A DNA stretch of 64,000 bases from Alphaproteobacteria bacterium (lineage in GTDB: Bacteria; Pseudomonadota; Alphaproteobacteria; Rhizobiales; JAJFHC01): NCBI GenBank assembly GCA_021775805.1, contig JAJFHD010000108.1, positions 1 to 64,000 of the forward strand. Reading direction: 5' to 3'. The notes beneath the pieces were generated by a model. That model worked only from the letters and a program-made list of their open reading frames with translations, did not search any database and was not told the origin of the DNA. Numbering within the stretch: position 1 is the stretch's first letter; each line of letters starts with the position of its first letter. Made by a program: the position numbers and the translations under genes. This document shows, piece by piece, positions 51,262 through 60,214 of this stretch.

Positions 51262-51887
51262 GCGAGACCAAGACACGGGAAAACATCACTCGCTTCGGCA
51301 AATCGCTGTTCGACCGCGGCTTGACCATGGGCAGTTCCGGCAACATCAGTGTGCGGACAGATGACGGCTGGCTGATGACACCGACCAATGCTTCGCTTGG
51401 CAATCTGGACCCGGACCGCATATCAAAACTGACGCCTGACGGCAATCATGTCTCCGGCGACAAGCCGACCAAGGAAACCTTTCTTCATATCGCCATGTAT
51501 GAAGAACGGGCTGACGCCCAGGCCGTGGTCCACCTCCACTCGACCCATTCGGTTGCCGTCAGCTGCCTCGACGATGTCGACCCAGACGACGTCCTGCCGG
51601 CGATCACGGCCTATTACGTGATGCGGGTCGGCAAGCTGCCGCTCGTGCCGTACTACCCGCCGGGCGACCGCACTCTTGCAGACGCCGTGCGCAAACTCGC
51701 CGGCAAGCACCACGCCGTCCTGCTGGCCAACCACGGACCGGTGGTCGCCGGGACATCCCTTGACGCGGCGGTCTACGCCACTGAAGAACTGGAAGAAACG
51801 GCCAAGCTCTACCTGCTCCTGCACCAGCACAAGACCCGCTTCCTGACACCTGAACAGGTGGCGGACCTCAAGGCAAAATTCGGATAA
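51258..51887 (+). CDS. otnC: Class II aldolase-family 3-oxo-tetronate 4-phosphate decarboxylase (OtnC), 209 aa
   Basis: The class II aldolase/AraD fold has metal ligands His92 and His94 (VVHLHSTHSVAVS) and His159 (LLANHGPVVAG), with Glu73 (TKETFLH) as catalytic residue. OtnC converts 3-oxo-tetronate 4-phosphate to dihydroxyacetone phosphate and CO2. The ATGA overlap with the kinase stop shows translational coupling. The LsrG-like gene starts 13 bp after its stop. The linkage to OtnK makes the assignment firm, although the tetronate stereochemistry is unknown. Confidence 0.9.
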   Translation: MSETKTRENITRFGKSLFDRGLTMGSSGNISVRTDDGWLMTPTNASLGNLDPDRISKLTPDGNHVSGDKPTKETFLHIAMYEERADAQAVVHLHSTHSVAVSCLDDVDPDDVLPAITAYYVMRVGKLPLVPYYPPGDRTLADAVRKLAGKHHAVLLANHGPVVAGTSLDAAVYATEELEETAKLYLLLHQHKTRFLTPEQVADLKAKFG

Positions 51888-51900
51888 AGGACTTTGCGCC

Positions 51901-52185
51901 ATGTTTGTGGTGACCGTCACATTCAAGATCAAACCCGAACACAGCGATGCCTTCAGGGCGGCTGTCGTGGATCAGGCGGCAAACTCGCTGGAGCGTGAAG
52001 CCGACTGCAGCCGGTTCGATGTATGTATCGCGCCGGATGATGTCTGTTCGGTCTTTCTGTACGAAATCTACGCCAGCGCCGATGCCTTCAGGGCGCATCT
52101 GGAGAGCCCGCACTTTCTGGATTTCGACGCCAAGATCAGGGATTGGGTGCTGGCGAAATCCGTCGACACCTGGGACCGGCTGTAG
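51901..52185 (+). CDS. LsrG-like antibiotic biosynthesis monooxygenase (ABM) fold protein, 94 aa
   Basis: A dimeric alpha/beta-barrel protein. It reads VTVTFKIKPEHSDAFRAAVV, then RFDVCIAPDDVCSVFLYEIY and AFRAHLESPHFLDFDAKI. The pattern FDV...YE.Y...AF..H...PHF resembles LsrG, an isomerase of phosphorylated hydroxy-diketones, as well as quinol monooxygenases. It lies 13 bp after otnC, so it belongs to the same operon. OtnI, the usual 2-oxo/3-oxo-tetronate isomerase, is not found near here, so this protein may replace it. That is a hypothesis. Confidence 0.8.
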   Translation: MFVVTVTFKIKPEHSDAFRAAVVDQAANSLEREADCSRFDVCIAPDDVCSVFLYEIYASADAFRAHLESPHFLDFDAKIRDWVLAKSVDTWDRL

Positions 52186-52301
52186 GGCAACCTCGACGGC
52201 TCGCGCCCCGTGCACGCAAGGTTTACTTCCCGGCGACGGCTTTCGCAGTACCATGTCATTGGCTTCGTGCCGCACAACCGCTCCGGGGTCTGTTGAGGTT
52301 C

Positions 52302-52976
52302 ATGTCGATCAAGACACATATTTCAGCGGCGTTTGTCTTCCTGCTTTTTGTTGCCTATGCCGTCGAGGCGTTGGCAACCTTCGCCACCGAAGGGCTGTCG
52401 TGCAAACTGAGCGGCATATCCGGGCACGGTGAACTGGCGCGCTGCGAAGGGTTGTTCCGGGAGGGCGGCGACGCGATCTCGATCGGCTTTGTCGGCACCA
52501 GCCCCAATCACGTGACCGCGGTCGACCTGACCAGGGGACAGGACAAAAAACCCTTTCAGGTTCTGCAGACCGACATTCACCCGACAATCGACCTTGAAAC
52601 CGTCGGCATTCTGTTCATAGACCTGAACTTCGACGGTCACCGGGACGTGGCCCTGATGGCGGAACTGCCTGAAGGCGCCAATGTCCCTTACAACTATTAT
52701 CTGTACGACCCGGAGACGAAACAGTTCGTGCGCGAACCGCTGCTCGATGTGATTTCATCGCCCGAAATCTTTGGCGAAGAAAAAGAAATACGCGCATTCT
52801 GGCGTCTCGATGCATCGGTAAGCGGACAGGACATCTGGCAATGGCGCAGTGGCAAACCGGTGATCACCGGACGGATCGAGGAAACCCGTGCCAGAGAAGG
52901 CCAATGCACAGCCAGGCACTACCGTCTTCTCAGCGAAAAAATGAAACTCGTGCGTCAGATTCGATGCATCTGGTGA
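52302..52976 (+). CDS. Exported XAC2610-like protein, 224 aa
   Basis: A signal peptide or anchor (about residues 7-25) precedes a domain with VGILFIDLNFDGHRDVALMAELP, YYLYDPETKQFVREPLLD and RQIRCIW. The aspartate-rich DLNFDGHRD loop may bind calcium, as in FG-GAP-like domains. XAC2610-type proteins are secreted and of uncertain function. The ATG has GAGG upstream. It stands alone, 116 bp after the sugar-acid operon. Confidence 0.7.
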   Translation: MSIKTHISAAFVFLLFVAYAVEALATFATEGLSCKLSGISGHGELARCEGLFREGGDAISIGFVGTSPNHVTAVDLTRGQDKKPFQVLQTDIHPTIDLETVGILFIDLNFDGHRDVALMAELPEGANVPYNYYLYDPETKQFVREPLLDVISSPEIFGEEKEIRAFWRLDASVSGQDIWQWRSGKPVITGRIEETRAREGQCTARHYRLLSEKMKLVRQIRCIW

Positions 52977-53013
52977 CGTCCGGCGTCCGGCAGCGGCGAT
53001 TCGGCGTTGTATG

Positions 53014-54399
53014 TTATGCCGCCATCACGGAGTCCGCCCGGGCTGCAGCCCTGCCGGCGAGCGCCCGATTTCCGAGGCCTTCGTGGGCCCGGGCTGCCAT
53101 CTTCCAGTTCTGCGGGCTGGTCGGCTTGAGGCTACAGCGTTCGTTCGCCAGCGCCAAAGCCAGCTGATAGCGCTTGTCACGCAAGGCCGCTTCCAGCAGT
53201 GTCCAGCCGATGATGTCACGCTGGGCAAAACTGCCACCCAGCCGGTGCGTCATGTAACGGACGGGCAGCAAGGCGTCGACGCATTTGCCGTATTCCTCGT
53301 TGCCGAAATACTGCAGCGCCTTGCAGAACGGAAGGCCGATGATCCGGCTCATGGCGACGTTGGCATCATTGGCGTGGTTGACGTAACGCTCGTTGGAATT
53401 GAGCAGCGTATCGGCGGCTTCGTTGCGGCCGTCACAGACAAACGTCATCATCGCGTGGACATCGTTGAAGGCATAAAGCGTGTCGGCTGCTGCCGGTTCC
53501 CATTTATCGGCAAGGTCCTTCCAGCGCGAACCGGTCTCGATCCCCATCAGCTTGAGGCGCCACAACAGGGCAGCTGAATCCAGTTCGGCATACTTCTCTT
53601 CACTGGGCTCCCTGCGGCGCAGGTGATTGTCATAGATCGCCAGTACTTCATCGGTTTGCTGAAGGTCGAGATGGAACAGGGACAAATGCCACCACAGGTG
53701 ATTGTCGAAATTGCTCTTGGCCCATTCATCCTTGCGGCTGGTCATCCACCATATGCCGCCCGACTGGCGACCTTTCATTTCCATGACATGGGCGACGGCG
53801 TGGACGGCGTAAGGGTGCTGCGGCCTGATGGCGACGGCTTGGCGGCCGAGTTCCTCGGCATAGGCAAAGTCGCGGTTCTCCTCGAGGCCGAAGGAGTAGT
53901 AACCGAGAACAAACTCGTAGCCGGGCATGGATTCGTCCCATAGTGGAAACACCCGGGCGATACAGTCGCGTTGGCCGACCACATCGCCGAGCAGGACGTC
54001 TGTCAGGTGAACCAACTGCATGGCAAGCAAATCGTGGGGATAGAGCACGAGCACTTCTTCCCAGTGCTGGACCGCGCCGAAGAAATCACCGTCGATCCAG
54101 GATTTCAGGGCCGCAATGTGCCCCCTCTCGCGCTCGTTGGCGTCATACCACAAGGCTTCCGCGGCCTGCACGCTCGCGACCATTTCGTCGTAGATGCGGA
54201 CTTCCATGGATTGGGTCAGCATGCCGGCCTTGAAACAATGTCCCATGACAAAATCCGGTGCGCCGGCCAGAACTTTGTCAATGCCGCCGACCGGATCTCC
54301 GACAAAGGCCTGGCTTTCCACATGGCAGCGCTCGAGCGCGTCGATCAAGCCGGCATCCTTGCACGACACCGGGACTCCCCTGCAATCAAACATCGTCAT
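53014..54399 (-). CDS. TTC38-like tetratricopeptide repeat protein, 461 aa
   Basis: An all-helical protein of TPR type resembling eukaryotic TTC38 and its bacterial relatives. It has EALWYDANERERGHIAALKS, WIDGDFFGAVQHWEEVLVLY, HPYAVHAVAHVMEMKGRQSG and NHLWWHLSLFHLDL. The His-rich helix (HAVAHVMEM, NHLWWHL) is typical of the group. No enzymatic activity is known. The ATG has GGGAGG upstream. It is divergent from an Lrp/AsnC regulator that may control it. Confidence 0.85.
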   Translation of the reverse strand: MTMFDCRGVPVSCKDAGLIDALERCHVESQAFVGDPVGGIDKVLAGAPDFVMGHCFKAGMLTQSMEVRIYDEMVASVQAAEALWYDANERERGHIAALKSWIDGDFFGAVQHWEEVLVLYPHDLLAMQLVHLTDVLLGDVVGQRDCIARVFPLWDESMPGYEFVLGYYSFGLEENRDFAYAEELGRQAVAIRPQHPYAVHAVAHVMEMKGRQSGGIWWMTSRKDEWAKSNFDNHLWWHLSLFHLDLQQTDEVLAIYDNHLRRREPSEEKYAELDSAALLWRLKLMGIETGSRWKDLADKWEPAAADTLYAFNDVHAMMTFVCDGRNEAADTLLNSNERYVNHANDANVAMSRIIGLPFCKALQYFGNEEYGKCVDALLPVRYMTHRLGGSFAQRDIIGWTLLEAALRDKRYQLALALANERCSLKPTSPQNWKMAARAHEGLGNRALAGRAAARADSVMAA

Positions 54400-54523
54400 A
54401 TTAACCGGCCTCCCTTGCCAATTTTCCGATGGATTATGTCACCGTTGCTTTGAAATGTGCTTTCTTATTCCGCCGAAAATTGCTCTATTGTTGGAAGAAT
54501 CTTCTAAGACGGAGGAAACTTTC

Positions 54524-55009
54524 GTGAATCTCGACCCTATTGACCGGGCGATCGTCCGGGAATTGCAACTCAACGGGCGGATTTCGAATCAGAATCTGTC
54601 GGCCCGCGTCGGTCTGTCGCCGTCGCCGTGTCACCGGCGGGTGCGGCATCTCGAGGACGCCGGCGTCATCAAGGGCTACACCGCGGTGATCGATGCGGAA
54701 AAGTTCGGATATCCGATCACGATTTCTGTTTTTGTGCGTCTTGAACGAAGCACCCGGGATTCAATTTCCCTGTTCGAAAATCACGTCAAGACCCTGGAGA
54801 ACGTTACCGAGTGTCATCTCATCACCGGCGCCTATGACTACATTCTGCGGTTGCACATGCGTGATCTCAAGGAATACGAGGCTTTCCTGAAAGACAAACT
54901 GGCGGTCATGCCCGGCATTACGGAAATTCAATCGAGTATCTTTATCTCCGAGATAAAAAGCGCCGGCGCTTTCCCGGACACTCAACAGGCCCCAAGGCGG
55001 CAAATCTGA
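54524..55009 (+). CDS. Lrp/AsnC-family regulator, 161 aa
   Basis: The HTH (LDPIDRAIVRELQLNGRISNQ, ARVGLSPSPCHRRVRHLEDA) is followed by the RAM effector domain (ISVFVRLERSTRD, VTECHLITGAYDYILRLH, ISEIKS). The GTG at 54524 with GGAGGA eight bases upstream is the best start, although the frame runs back to 54194. It is divergent from the TTC38-like gene. Ligand probably an amino acid; target unknown. Confidence 0.87.
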   Translation: MNLDPIDRAIVRELQLNGRISNQNLSARVGLSPSPCHRRVRHLEDAGVIKGYTAVIDAEKFGYPITISVFVRLERSTRDSISLFENHVKTLENVTECHLITGAYDYILRLHMRDLKEYEAFLKDKLAVMPGITEIQSSIFISEIKSAGAFPDTQQAPRRQI

Positions 55010-55059
55010 TATAGTGCACGCGGTGATTATGGGAAAAGATAAGATGAGCGGGACACACC

Positions 55060-55884
55060 ATGAGCCTATTGAAATCACTGCGTGACGTCTTTTCGGCAGA
55101 CTCCGACCGTACCCTGACCGGCCCGGACAAGTTTTCAGCGCGCGCCGATTCCGAGACCGACGGCGCCGACATGTTCGCCGGCATAGACACGCGTCGGCAG
55201 GCCAATGTCGACGGGCTGGTTCTCGGGCTGACCTACGAGGACACCGAAGGTAATGTCAGCCAACGCATGGTCAGGGTCCATGCCATCGGTCCCTCGGAAC
55301 AGGGAGACTACGTCCACGGGTTCTGTCAACTGCGCGAGGCGGAGCGGACGTTCTTCATCGACCGGGTTACAGAAGTCATCGACTATTGGACCGGCAAAAC
55401 ACATACTGATGCCAGAGAGTTTTTCCAGCCTTACATCGAAATTGCCCGGTGGCGCGACGTCGCCGAGCCGGAATCCGACTCCGGAGAATCGACGCCAACC
55501 CAACAGGTCCTGACTGCGGTCCGCGATGAACTCAAGATCGTGCTCTATGTGGCATATGCCGATGGCGATTTTCAGATCGACGAGCAGAACGTGATTTCCG
55601 ACTACGTCCGCGACCGGGCCGCACAATTGGGACGGGGCGTCAAGACCGGCTACGATCACAAGCGCATCATGGATTGGGTGCGGAACATGCATCCGGACTA
55701 CCTGTCCTTCGAGCGGGCAATCAAACGTATCGCCAAACGCGACGACACGGACATCGTGCATATCTGGCATACCTGCAAGGAACTGGTGATGGCGGACCGT
55801 GAGATCGCGCCCCGCGAAGTCGACGCCATGGATGCCCTGTTCGTTGAAATCCGCAAGGCCGGGATCAGCACGCCCCTGAGTTGA
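55060..55884 (+). CDS. WYL-TerB two-domain protein, 274 aa
   Basis: The first part contains a WYL-like beta-sheet domain (about residues 48-110: GLVLGLTYEDTEGNVSQRMV, RVHAIGPSEQGDYVHGFCQL, REAERTFFIDRVTEVID). The C-terminal half (about 145-265) is a TerB-like helical bundle with YVAYADGDFQIDEQNVISDY and MADREIAPREVDAMDALF, and acidic residues as in metal-binding TerB. WYL domains sense ligands in regulators and defence systems; here no HTH is present. The gene overlaps the converging P450 gene by 20 bp. Confidence 0.75.
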   Translation: MSLLKSLRDVFSADSDRTLTGPDKFSARADSETDGADMFAGIDTRRQANVDGLVLGLTYEDTEGNVSQRMVRVHAIGPSEQGDYVHGFCQLREAERTFFIDRVTEVIDYWTGKTHTDAREFFQPYIEIARWRDVAEPESDSGESTPTQQVLTAVRDELKIVLYVAYADGDFQIDEQNVISDYVRDRAAQLGRGVKTGYDHKRIMDWVRNMHPDYLSFERAIKRIAKRDDTDIVHIWHTCKELVMADREIAPREVDAMDALFVEIRKAGISTPLS

Positions 55885-57085
55885 ACCTGACCTGCAGGGC
55901 TTCAAGACCATGGAAATGGTAGGTGTCCGCATAACGCGGTGTGCCGCTGAGAGCCAGGCCCGGCAGTCGTTCAAACAGGGCGGATAGCGCCACGGCCAAC
56001 TCGAGGCGGGCCAGCGGGGCACCGACACAAAAGTGAATGCCGCCGCCGAAACTGGTGTGGGTCAGCGCTTCGCGATCGATGGCGAACCGGTCGGGCGCAT
56101 CGTAGCGGGCAGGATCCCGGTTGGCGGCGCCCAGCAGCAGGCCGACACGATCGCCCTTGTTCAAGGAAACATCGCCGACCCTGACGTCCTGCAAGGCAAA
56201 CCGCGTAAACATGTGAAGCGGCGGGTCAAACCGCAGGAGTTCGTCCACGGTTCGTTTCGCGCGTGCGGCACACTCAAACGCGTCGCCAGCGGCAACGCCG
56301 GTTTCGAGCAGAGTCTTGATGGCGTTGCCCATGGCATGGACCGTCGCCTCGTGGCCAGCATTCATGAGCAGGATGCAGGTCGCCACCAGCTCCTGAGTGG
56401 ACAGCCGGTCGCCGTCTTCCTCGGCTGCAATGAGATGGGACAACAGGTCATCGCCCGGGTTGCGCCGGCGGGTTGCGATGTAGTCCTCGACGAATGCCGA
56501 AAACTCCAGCGTGGCCGCTACAGCGGCCTCTTCGGTCGCGCGGTCACGGCCAAACTGGTACATGGCGACCATGGCGTGGGACCAGCCGAGCATGTCGTCG
56601 GTCCGTTCAGCCGGCATGCCGAGCAGGTGGGCGATGGTGTAAACCGGAATCGGGGTGCAGAACGTCTTCAGCAAGTCGGTTTCGTCACCCGTGAACTCGT
56701 CGATCATGCGGTTGGCGAGGGCCCGCACATACGGTTCGACACGATCAGTCGCACGGGCGGTAAATGCCCGGTTCACAAGACCCCTGAGCCGGGTATGCAC
56801 AGGGGGCTCACGTTCAAGCATCGTTGCGGCTTCAAACGCGCTGAACGGCGCGAGGTGTTCGGGTTCAGGCGTCCAGCCCAACTCCTTGCGGGCCGCCACA
56901 TGCAGGACCTCGCGGCCAAACCTGCGATCACGCAACAGGGCGTGCACTTCATGGAAATGCGGAAAGCACCAGAAGCCATATTCCTCCCAGAACACCGCCC
57001 GTCCCAGGTCGCGCATGCGCTGATAGGCCGGATAGGGATTCTGAACGAATTCGGGATCTCGCGGCGACTGACGAAACAATGACAT
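55865..57085 (-). CDS. Cytochrome P450, 406 aa
   Basis: The heme-binding loop is FGGGIHFCVGAPLAR with Cys353. The ExxR is in DELLRFDPP (Glu282-Arg285). The I-helix motif is AGHEAT (243-248), where Ala replaces the first Thr of the usual TT. Size and layout fit class I soluble bacterial P450s that use ferredoxin; no ferredoxin or reductase gene adjoins it. Substrate unknown. Its 3' end overlaps the converging WYL-TerB gene by 20 bp. Confidence 0.9.
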   Translation of the reverse strand: MSLFRQSPRDPEFVQNPYPAYQRMRDLGRAVFWEEYGFWCFPHFHEVHALLRDRRFGREVLHVAARKELGWTPEPEHLAPFSAFEAATMLEREPPVHTRLRGLVNRAFTARATDRVEPYVRALANRMIDEFTGDETDLLKTFCTPIPVYTIAHLLGMPAERTDDMLGWSHAMVAMYQFGRDRATEEAAVAATLEFSAFVEDYIATRRRNPGDDLLSHLIAAEEDGDRLSTQELVATCILLMNAGHEATVHAMGNAIKTLLETGVAAGDAFECAARAKRTVDELLRFDPPLHMFTRFALQDVRVGDVSLNKGDRVGLLLGAANRDPARYDAPDRFAIDREALTHTSFGGGIHFCVGAPLARLELAVALSALFERLPGLALSGTPRYADTYHFHGLEALQVRFNSGAC

Positions 57086-57153
57086 CGGATGGTTCTCTCA
57101 AAGGGTCATCCGACGATAGTACAGCCTGGACGGAAATAGAATCGGCACTCGGA

Positions 57154-57663
57154 TCAGATCAGGCAAAGGCCGTTGGTCGTGCCGTAAGAAGCGCCGGTTG
57201 TCCCCGAAGCCCCGGCCAATGTCGACAGGCGATCTTCGGCGCTGCCGCGGTGCTGGCGACAGGTACACTTCAGGAAGCTCTTGAGGCACGCGCGCAGGCC
57301 CGGAGAGAGGGGCTGTGCCGTTGCACGGCCGCACGCCTCTTCCACGATTTCGACGTCGCAGCGCGCAACGCACTGGCGTGTCGCATTGCGCACCTCGTGG
57401 GAAATCGTGAAATGATGTGTGTCGACGTGTGATATTTCGCTGGCAACCGTATAGGCCTCGCCATCGGGCAAGTGGCCTACCCTGTGCCAGTGGCTGTGGT
57501 TGATTGTGAGGCTGCAGATTTCATCGTCGAGATCGGGACGGCCGGTGCACAGCGACTTCAGCACCTTGTCGCTGGCCTGCTGAAACAGTCCGGGCAGTCC
57601 TTCATGCAGATGGTCATTTGAGGCGGTTGACCAGACTCCCTTGGCGGTGATGAATTTCATCAT
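57154..57663 (-). CDS. Hotdog-fold thioesterase-like protein, 169 aa
   Basis: The hotdog core reads WSTASNDHLHEGLPGLFQQA then YTVASEISHVDTHHFTISHE and RQCVARCDVEIVEEA, like 4-hydroxybenzoyl-CoA/YbgC-type thioesterases. HLH in place of the usual nucleophilic Asp region makes catalysis uncertain. The last 40 residues (CRQHRGSAEDRLSTLAGASG) look unrelated to the fold. It lies 180 bp after the GlxA-type AraC gene on the same strand; related pairs occur in carnitine catabolism, but no other carnitine gene is here. Confidence 0.6.
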   Translation of the reverse strand: MMKFITAKGVWSTASNDHLHEGLPGLFQQASDKVLKSLCTGRPDLDDEICSLTINHSHWHRVGHLPDGEAYTVASEISHVDTHHFTISHEVRNATRQCVARCDVEIVEEACGRATAQPLSPGLRACLKSFLKCTCRQHRGSAEDRLSTLAGASGTTGASYGTTNGLCLI

Positions 57664-57843
57664 CGCGCCGTCTCCGCCAATTCCCCGGCCGCGCCGGCGC
57701 TGGTTCTGAAACTCATACTGGGTGTTCGCTCTTGAGACCGCATCGCGATCAAGTCCGTGTGCAAATTTCCAATGTCCGATTCATAACCCAGGTGCCGGAT
57801 ATCGCTTAACATCGAGTCGTCAGTTCCTTTCAAATTTCCGACA

Positions 57844-58794
57844 TTACTGTTCCTTTTTTGCGATACGCACGGTGCGGGGGGTTTCATCGTACCGGCGCTT
57901 AAACGCGCGACTGAAGTGCGAAGCACTGGAAAACCCGCATTTTTCGCCTATTTCATCAAGACTGAACGTAGACTGTCGCAGCAGCTCATAGGCGCTCTTC
58001 AATCTGAGATTTATGTAGAATTCCGACGGTTTTTGCCCCACATGGGCCTTGAAGAGGCGTTCGAACTGACGTTCGGATATACCCAGAACCTTGGCGATCG
58101 CCTGAATTGCAACCGGTTGCCGGATCGCATTCTCCATCATGCCGATGGCGTAGACCACACGCCGGTCTGTCGTCTGGTAGCGCCATGCAACGTCCTGGCG
58201 TTGCATCTCCCGCGAGGCCCGTATGCGGCCATGAAGAAAATTCTCCGAGACATCGACGGCGACTTCACGGCCCTGCCTTTGGGTTATCAGGTCGAGCATC
58301 AGATCCATGGCGGCAATTCCCCCGGCAGCGGTCATGACATTGCCGTCGACGCAATAGAGATCGGGCACAACGTCGACGGTTTCGAATTCTTCGGCGAGCT
58401 GGCGCTGCATGTCCCAGTGAACCGTCGCGCGGCGGTTTTCCAGCAGGCCTGCCCTTGCAAGAATGAGTGCGCCGCTGCTGATCGCCCCGATCTGACCGCG
58501 CCGCTGACGCACCCATCTCAGGCACTCGCGGTCGGAGAAGGTCGAAATTCCCTGGCTGGCAACGACGATCGTCAGATCGCTTTCCGGAGCATTGGCGATG
58601 GAGTGGTGTACCCGGATTTCCAACCTGTTGGCGGCCGCAACAAGCCCGTCTTCCAGACCGATGAGATCCCATTCGTACAGATGCTTTCCGGTGAGCTGGT
58701 TGGCGGCGCGCAACGGTTCGACCACGGAACTGAGGGCCACCATGGAAAACCCCGGAATGACCAGAAAGGCGACAGTGAAAGGCGTTTTGGGCAT
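57844..58794 (-). CDS. GlxA-family AraC regulator, 316 aa
   Basis: An N-terminal DJ-1/PfpI-like domain (VAFLVIPGFSMVALSSVVEP, GAISSGALILARAGLLENRR, TAAGGIAAMDLMLDLI) is followed by the AraC HTH pair (IQAIAKVLGISERQFERLFK; LDEIGEKCGFSSASHFSRAF). Such regulators (GbdR/CdhR/ArgR group) usually respond to quaternary amines or amino acids and activate their breakdown. Probable targets are the thioesterase-like gene downstream and other loci. The nucleophile Cys of enzymatic DJ-1 proteins is not kept (Ser in SSGALI). Confidence 0.88.
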   Translation of the reverse strand: MPKTPFTVAFLVIPGFSMVALSSVVEPLRAANQLTGKHLYEWDLIGLEDGLVAAANRLEIRVHHSIANAPESDLTIVVASQGISTFSDRECLRWVRQRRGQIGAISSGALILARAGLLENRRATVHWDMQRQLAEEFETVDVVPDLYCVDGNVMTAAGGIAAMDLMLDLITQRQGREVAVDVSENFLHGRIRASREMQRQDVAWRYQTTDRRVVYAIGMMENAIRQPVAIQAIAKVLGISERQFERLFKAHVGQKPSEFYINLRLKSAYELLRQSTFSLDEIGEKCGFSSASHFSRAFKRRYDETPRTVRIAKKEQ

Positions 58795-59221
58795 TGTGCT
58801 CTTGAAGCGGATGAGAGGTTGGCCGGGAGTGATTGAGGCGATGATACCGTTTTGGGCCGGATGCGGCCAGAACCCCCCGTCAAAGTCATTGTCCGCACGG
58901 CGATCATCGACAGGGAGTCAGACGCTCGCACTGTCACCGGACCAGCCGCCGCCGCACAGTCCTCAGACGGCGCCTCAGAATCGCCGGAATTGTGCTATTT
59001 TGGCAACGTTTCACAAAAAAGCGACACGCCGGATTTGCGACCTCGACAGGCGGGTCCGCACACGGACATTCGTAACCCCTTAAGATTGCGTTAAAAAACC
59101 GGAATGCGGCAGAAATTGGCCAAAACTGGCTGATTTTGACCTCCATAGGACAACTTTGACAGTCCCGCGGCCGCAAGATTACTGTGACGTCAAGATATGG
59201 TGTTTTTATTGGGGAACCATA
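58795..59221. other. Intergenic promoter region, no gene
   Basis: No supported ORF. Two direct GCGAC half-sites follow each other near 59018-59041 (AAGCGAC, then TTGCGAC), which might suit the AraC protein. A TTGACA box at 59155 lies 67 bp before the barrel gene start, with only a poor -10 match. Confidence 0.4.
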
Positions 59222-60130
59222 ATGTCTAAAAACATATTCTTGTCAGCATTTGCGGCCGGGGCATTTGCCGTCGCTTCTGTCGTCTCCTCCGCAACCGCTT
59301 TTGCCGACCCTGACACTGTCGCGCATCCGGTTGCCAACGGCAATTCGATGTACCAGCAACGCTCGAAGTTCAGCGTCGATCTGGGCTTCAGCTTTGCGAA
59401 ACCCGACCGTGATGTGGAACAGCGCAGTGCTGGTGTCCTGTTCGGTCAGCGCAGCGGTTCAGACAGCAGTACGATTACCTCTCTCGGCATTGATTACCGC
59501 ATTCCGCTCGGTCTCCTGTTCGGTTTTTCCAATCTCGGAAACATCGGTAATATGGGCAATGTCGGTACCGATCATAGCTCGGGTTTCTACCCCAAGGGGC
59601 CTGTGGCCGGTGCGTGGGGACGGGTGTTCCTGGGTGGCGACGACCAGAACAGCGTCGCCCTCGATTTTCATCCGGTTCCTGTGGGTAATGACACTTCTGC
59701 GGAATATTCGAAGAAGTACTTCATCATGCCGTACGTGGGCTACGAGTTCGGCTTCGTCCTCGGCAACCTGCCCCCGGCTGACTTTACGATATTCACCGGT
59801 CTCCGCCTGGAAGGCCGTGAAGCCAAGTTCACGACAAACGAAAATGGCACCGTAAGTTCGTTCAAGGATTCGGAGACCGATGTCGGCTTTACGCTCGGGT
59901 TCGACGTCGATATGCCTTTGCCTGGTCTCTTTAACATTGGAAATGCCGGCAATGTGGGCATTGCCAACACGCCATTCGGGCCTGTTCCGTTTATTCGATT
60001 CGGCGCTGCCATCGATTGGGCGCCGGACATGAAGGTAACAGGTACGTCTGCCTCGAACTTTGTCTATACCGACAAGCTCGACGGTGGTGCAACGACACGA
60101 ATTTTCATTGGCGCGGGTGTGATATTCTGA
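59222..60130 (+). CDS. Outer membrane barrel protein with Gly-Asn repeats, 302 aa
   Basis: A signal peptide (residues 1-28, ending AFA) is followed by amphipathic strands typical of a small barrel (SKFSVDLGFSFAKP, AGVLFGQRSGSDSS, MPYVGYEFGFVLG) and a C-terminal Phe (IFIGAGVIF). Two loops contain short GN-repeat runs: NLGNIGNMGNVG (about residues 101-112) and NIGNAGNVGIANT (about 239-251). The ATG at 59222 gives the normal signal peptide; the frame extends upstream to 59156. Function unknown; perhaps a porin or adhesion barrel. Confidence 0.75.
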   Translation: MSKNIFLSAFAAGAFAVASVVSSATAFADPDTVAHPVANGNSMYQQRSKFSVDLGFSFAKPDRDVEQRSAGVLFGQRSGSDSSTITSLGIDYRIPLGLLFGFSNLGNIGNMGNVGTDHSSGFYPKGPVAGAWGRVFLGGDDQNSVALDFHPVPVGNDTSAEYSKKYFIMPYVGYEFGFVLGNLPPADFTIFTGLRLEGREAKFTTNENGTVSSFKDSETDVGFTLGFDVDMPLPGLFNIGNAGNVGIANTPFGPVPFIRFGAAIDWAPDMKVTGTSASNFVYTDKLDGGATTRIFIGAGVIF

Positions 60131-60214
60131 CAATTGAGTTGGGCGATGTTGCTCTTGACTACAAATCAAACACCCGCCAATGCGGGTGGCGACAACAGCT
60201 TCAATCGAAATCGA

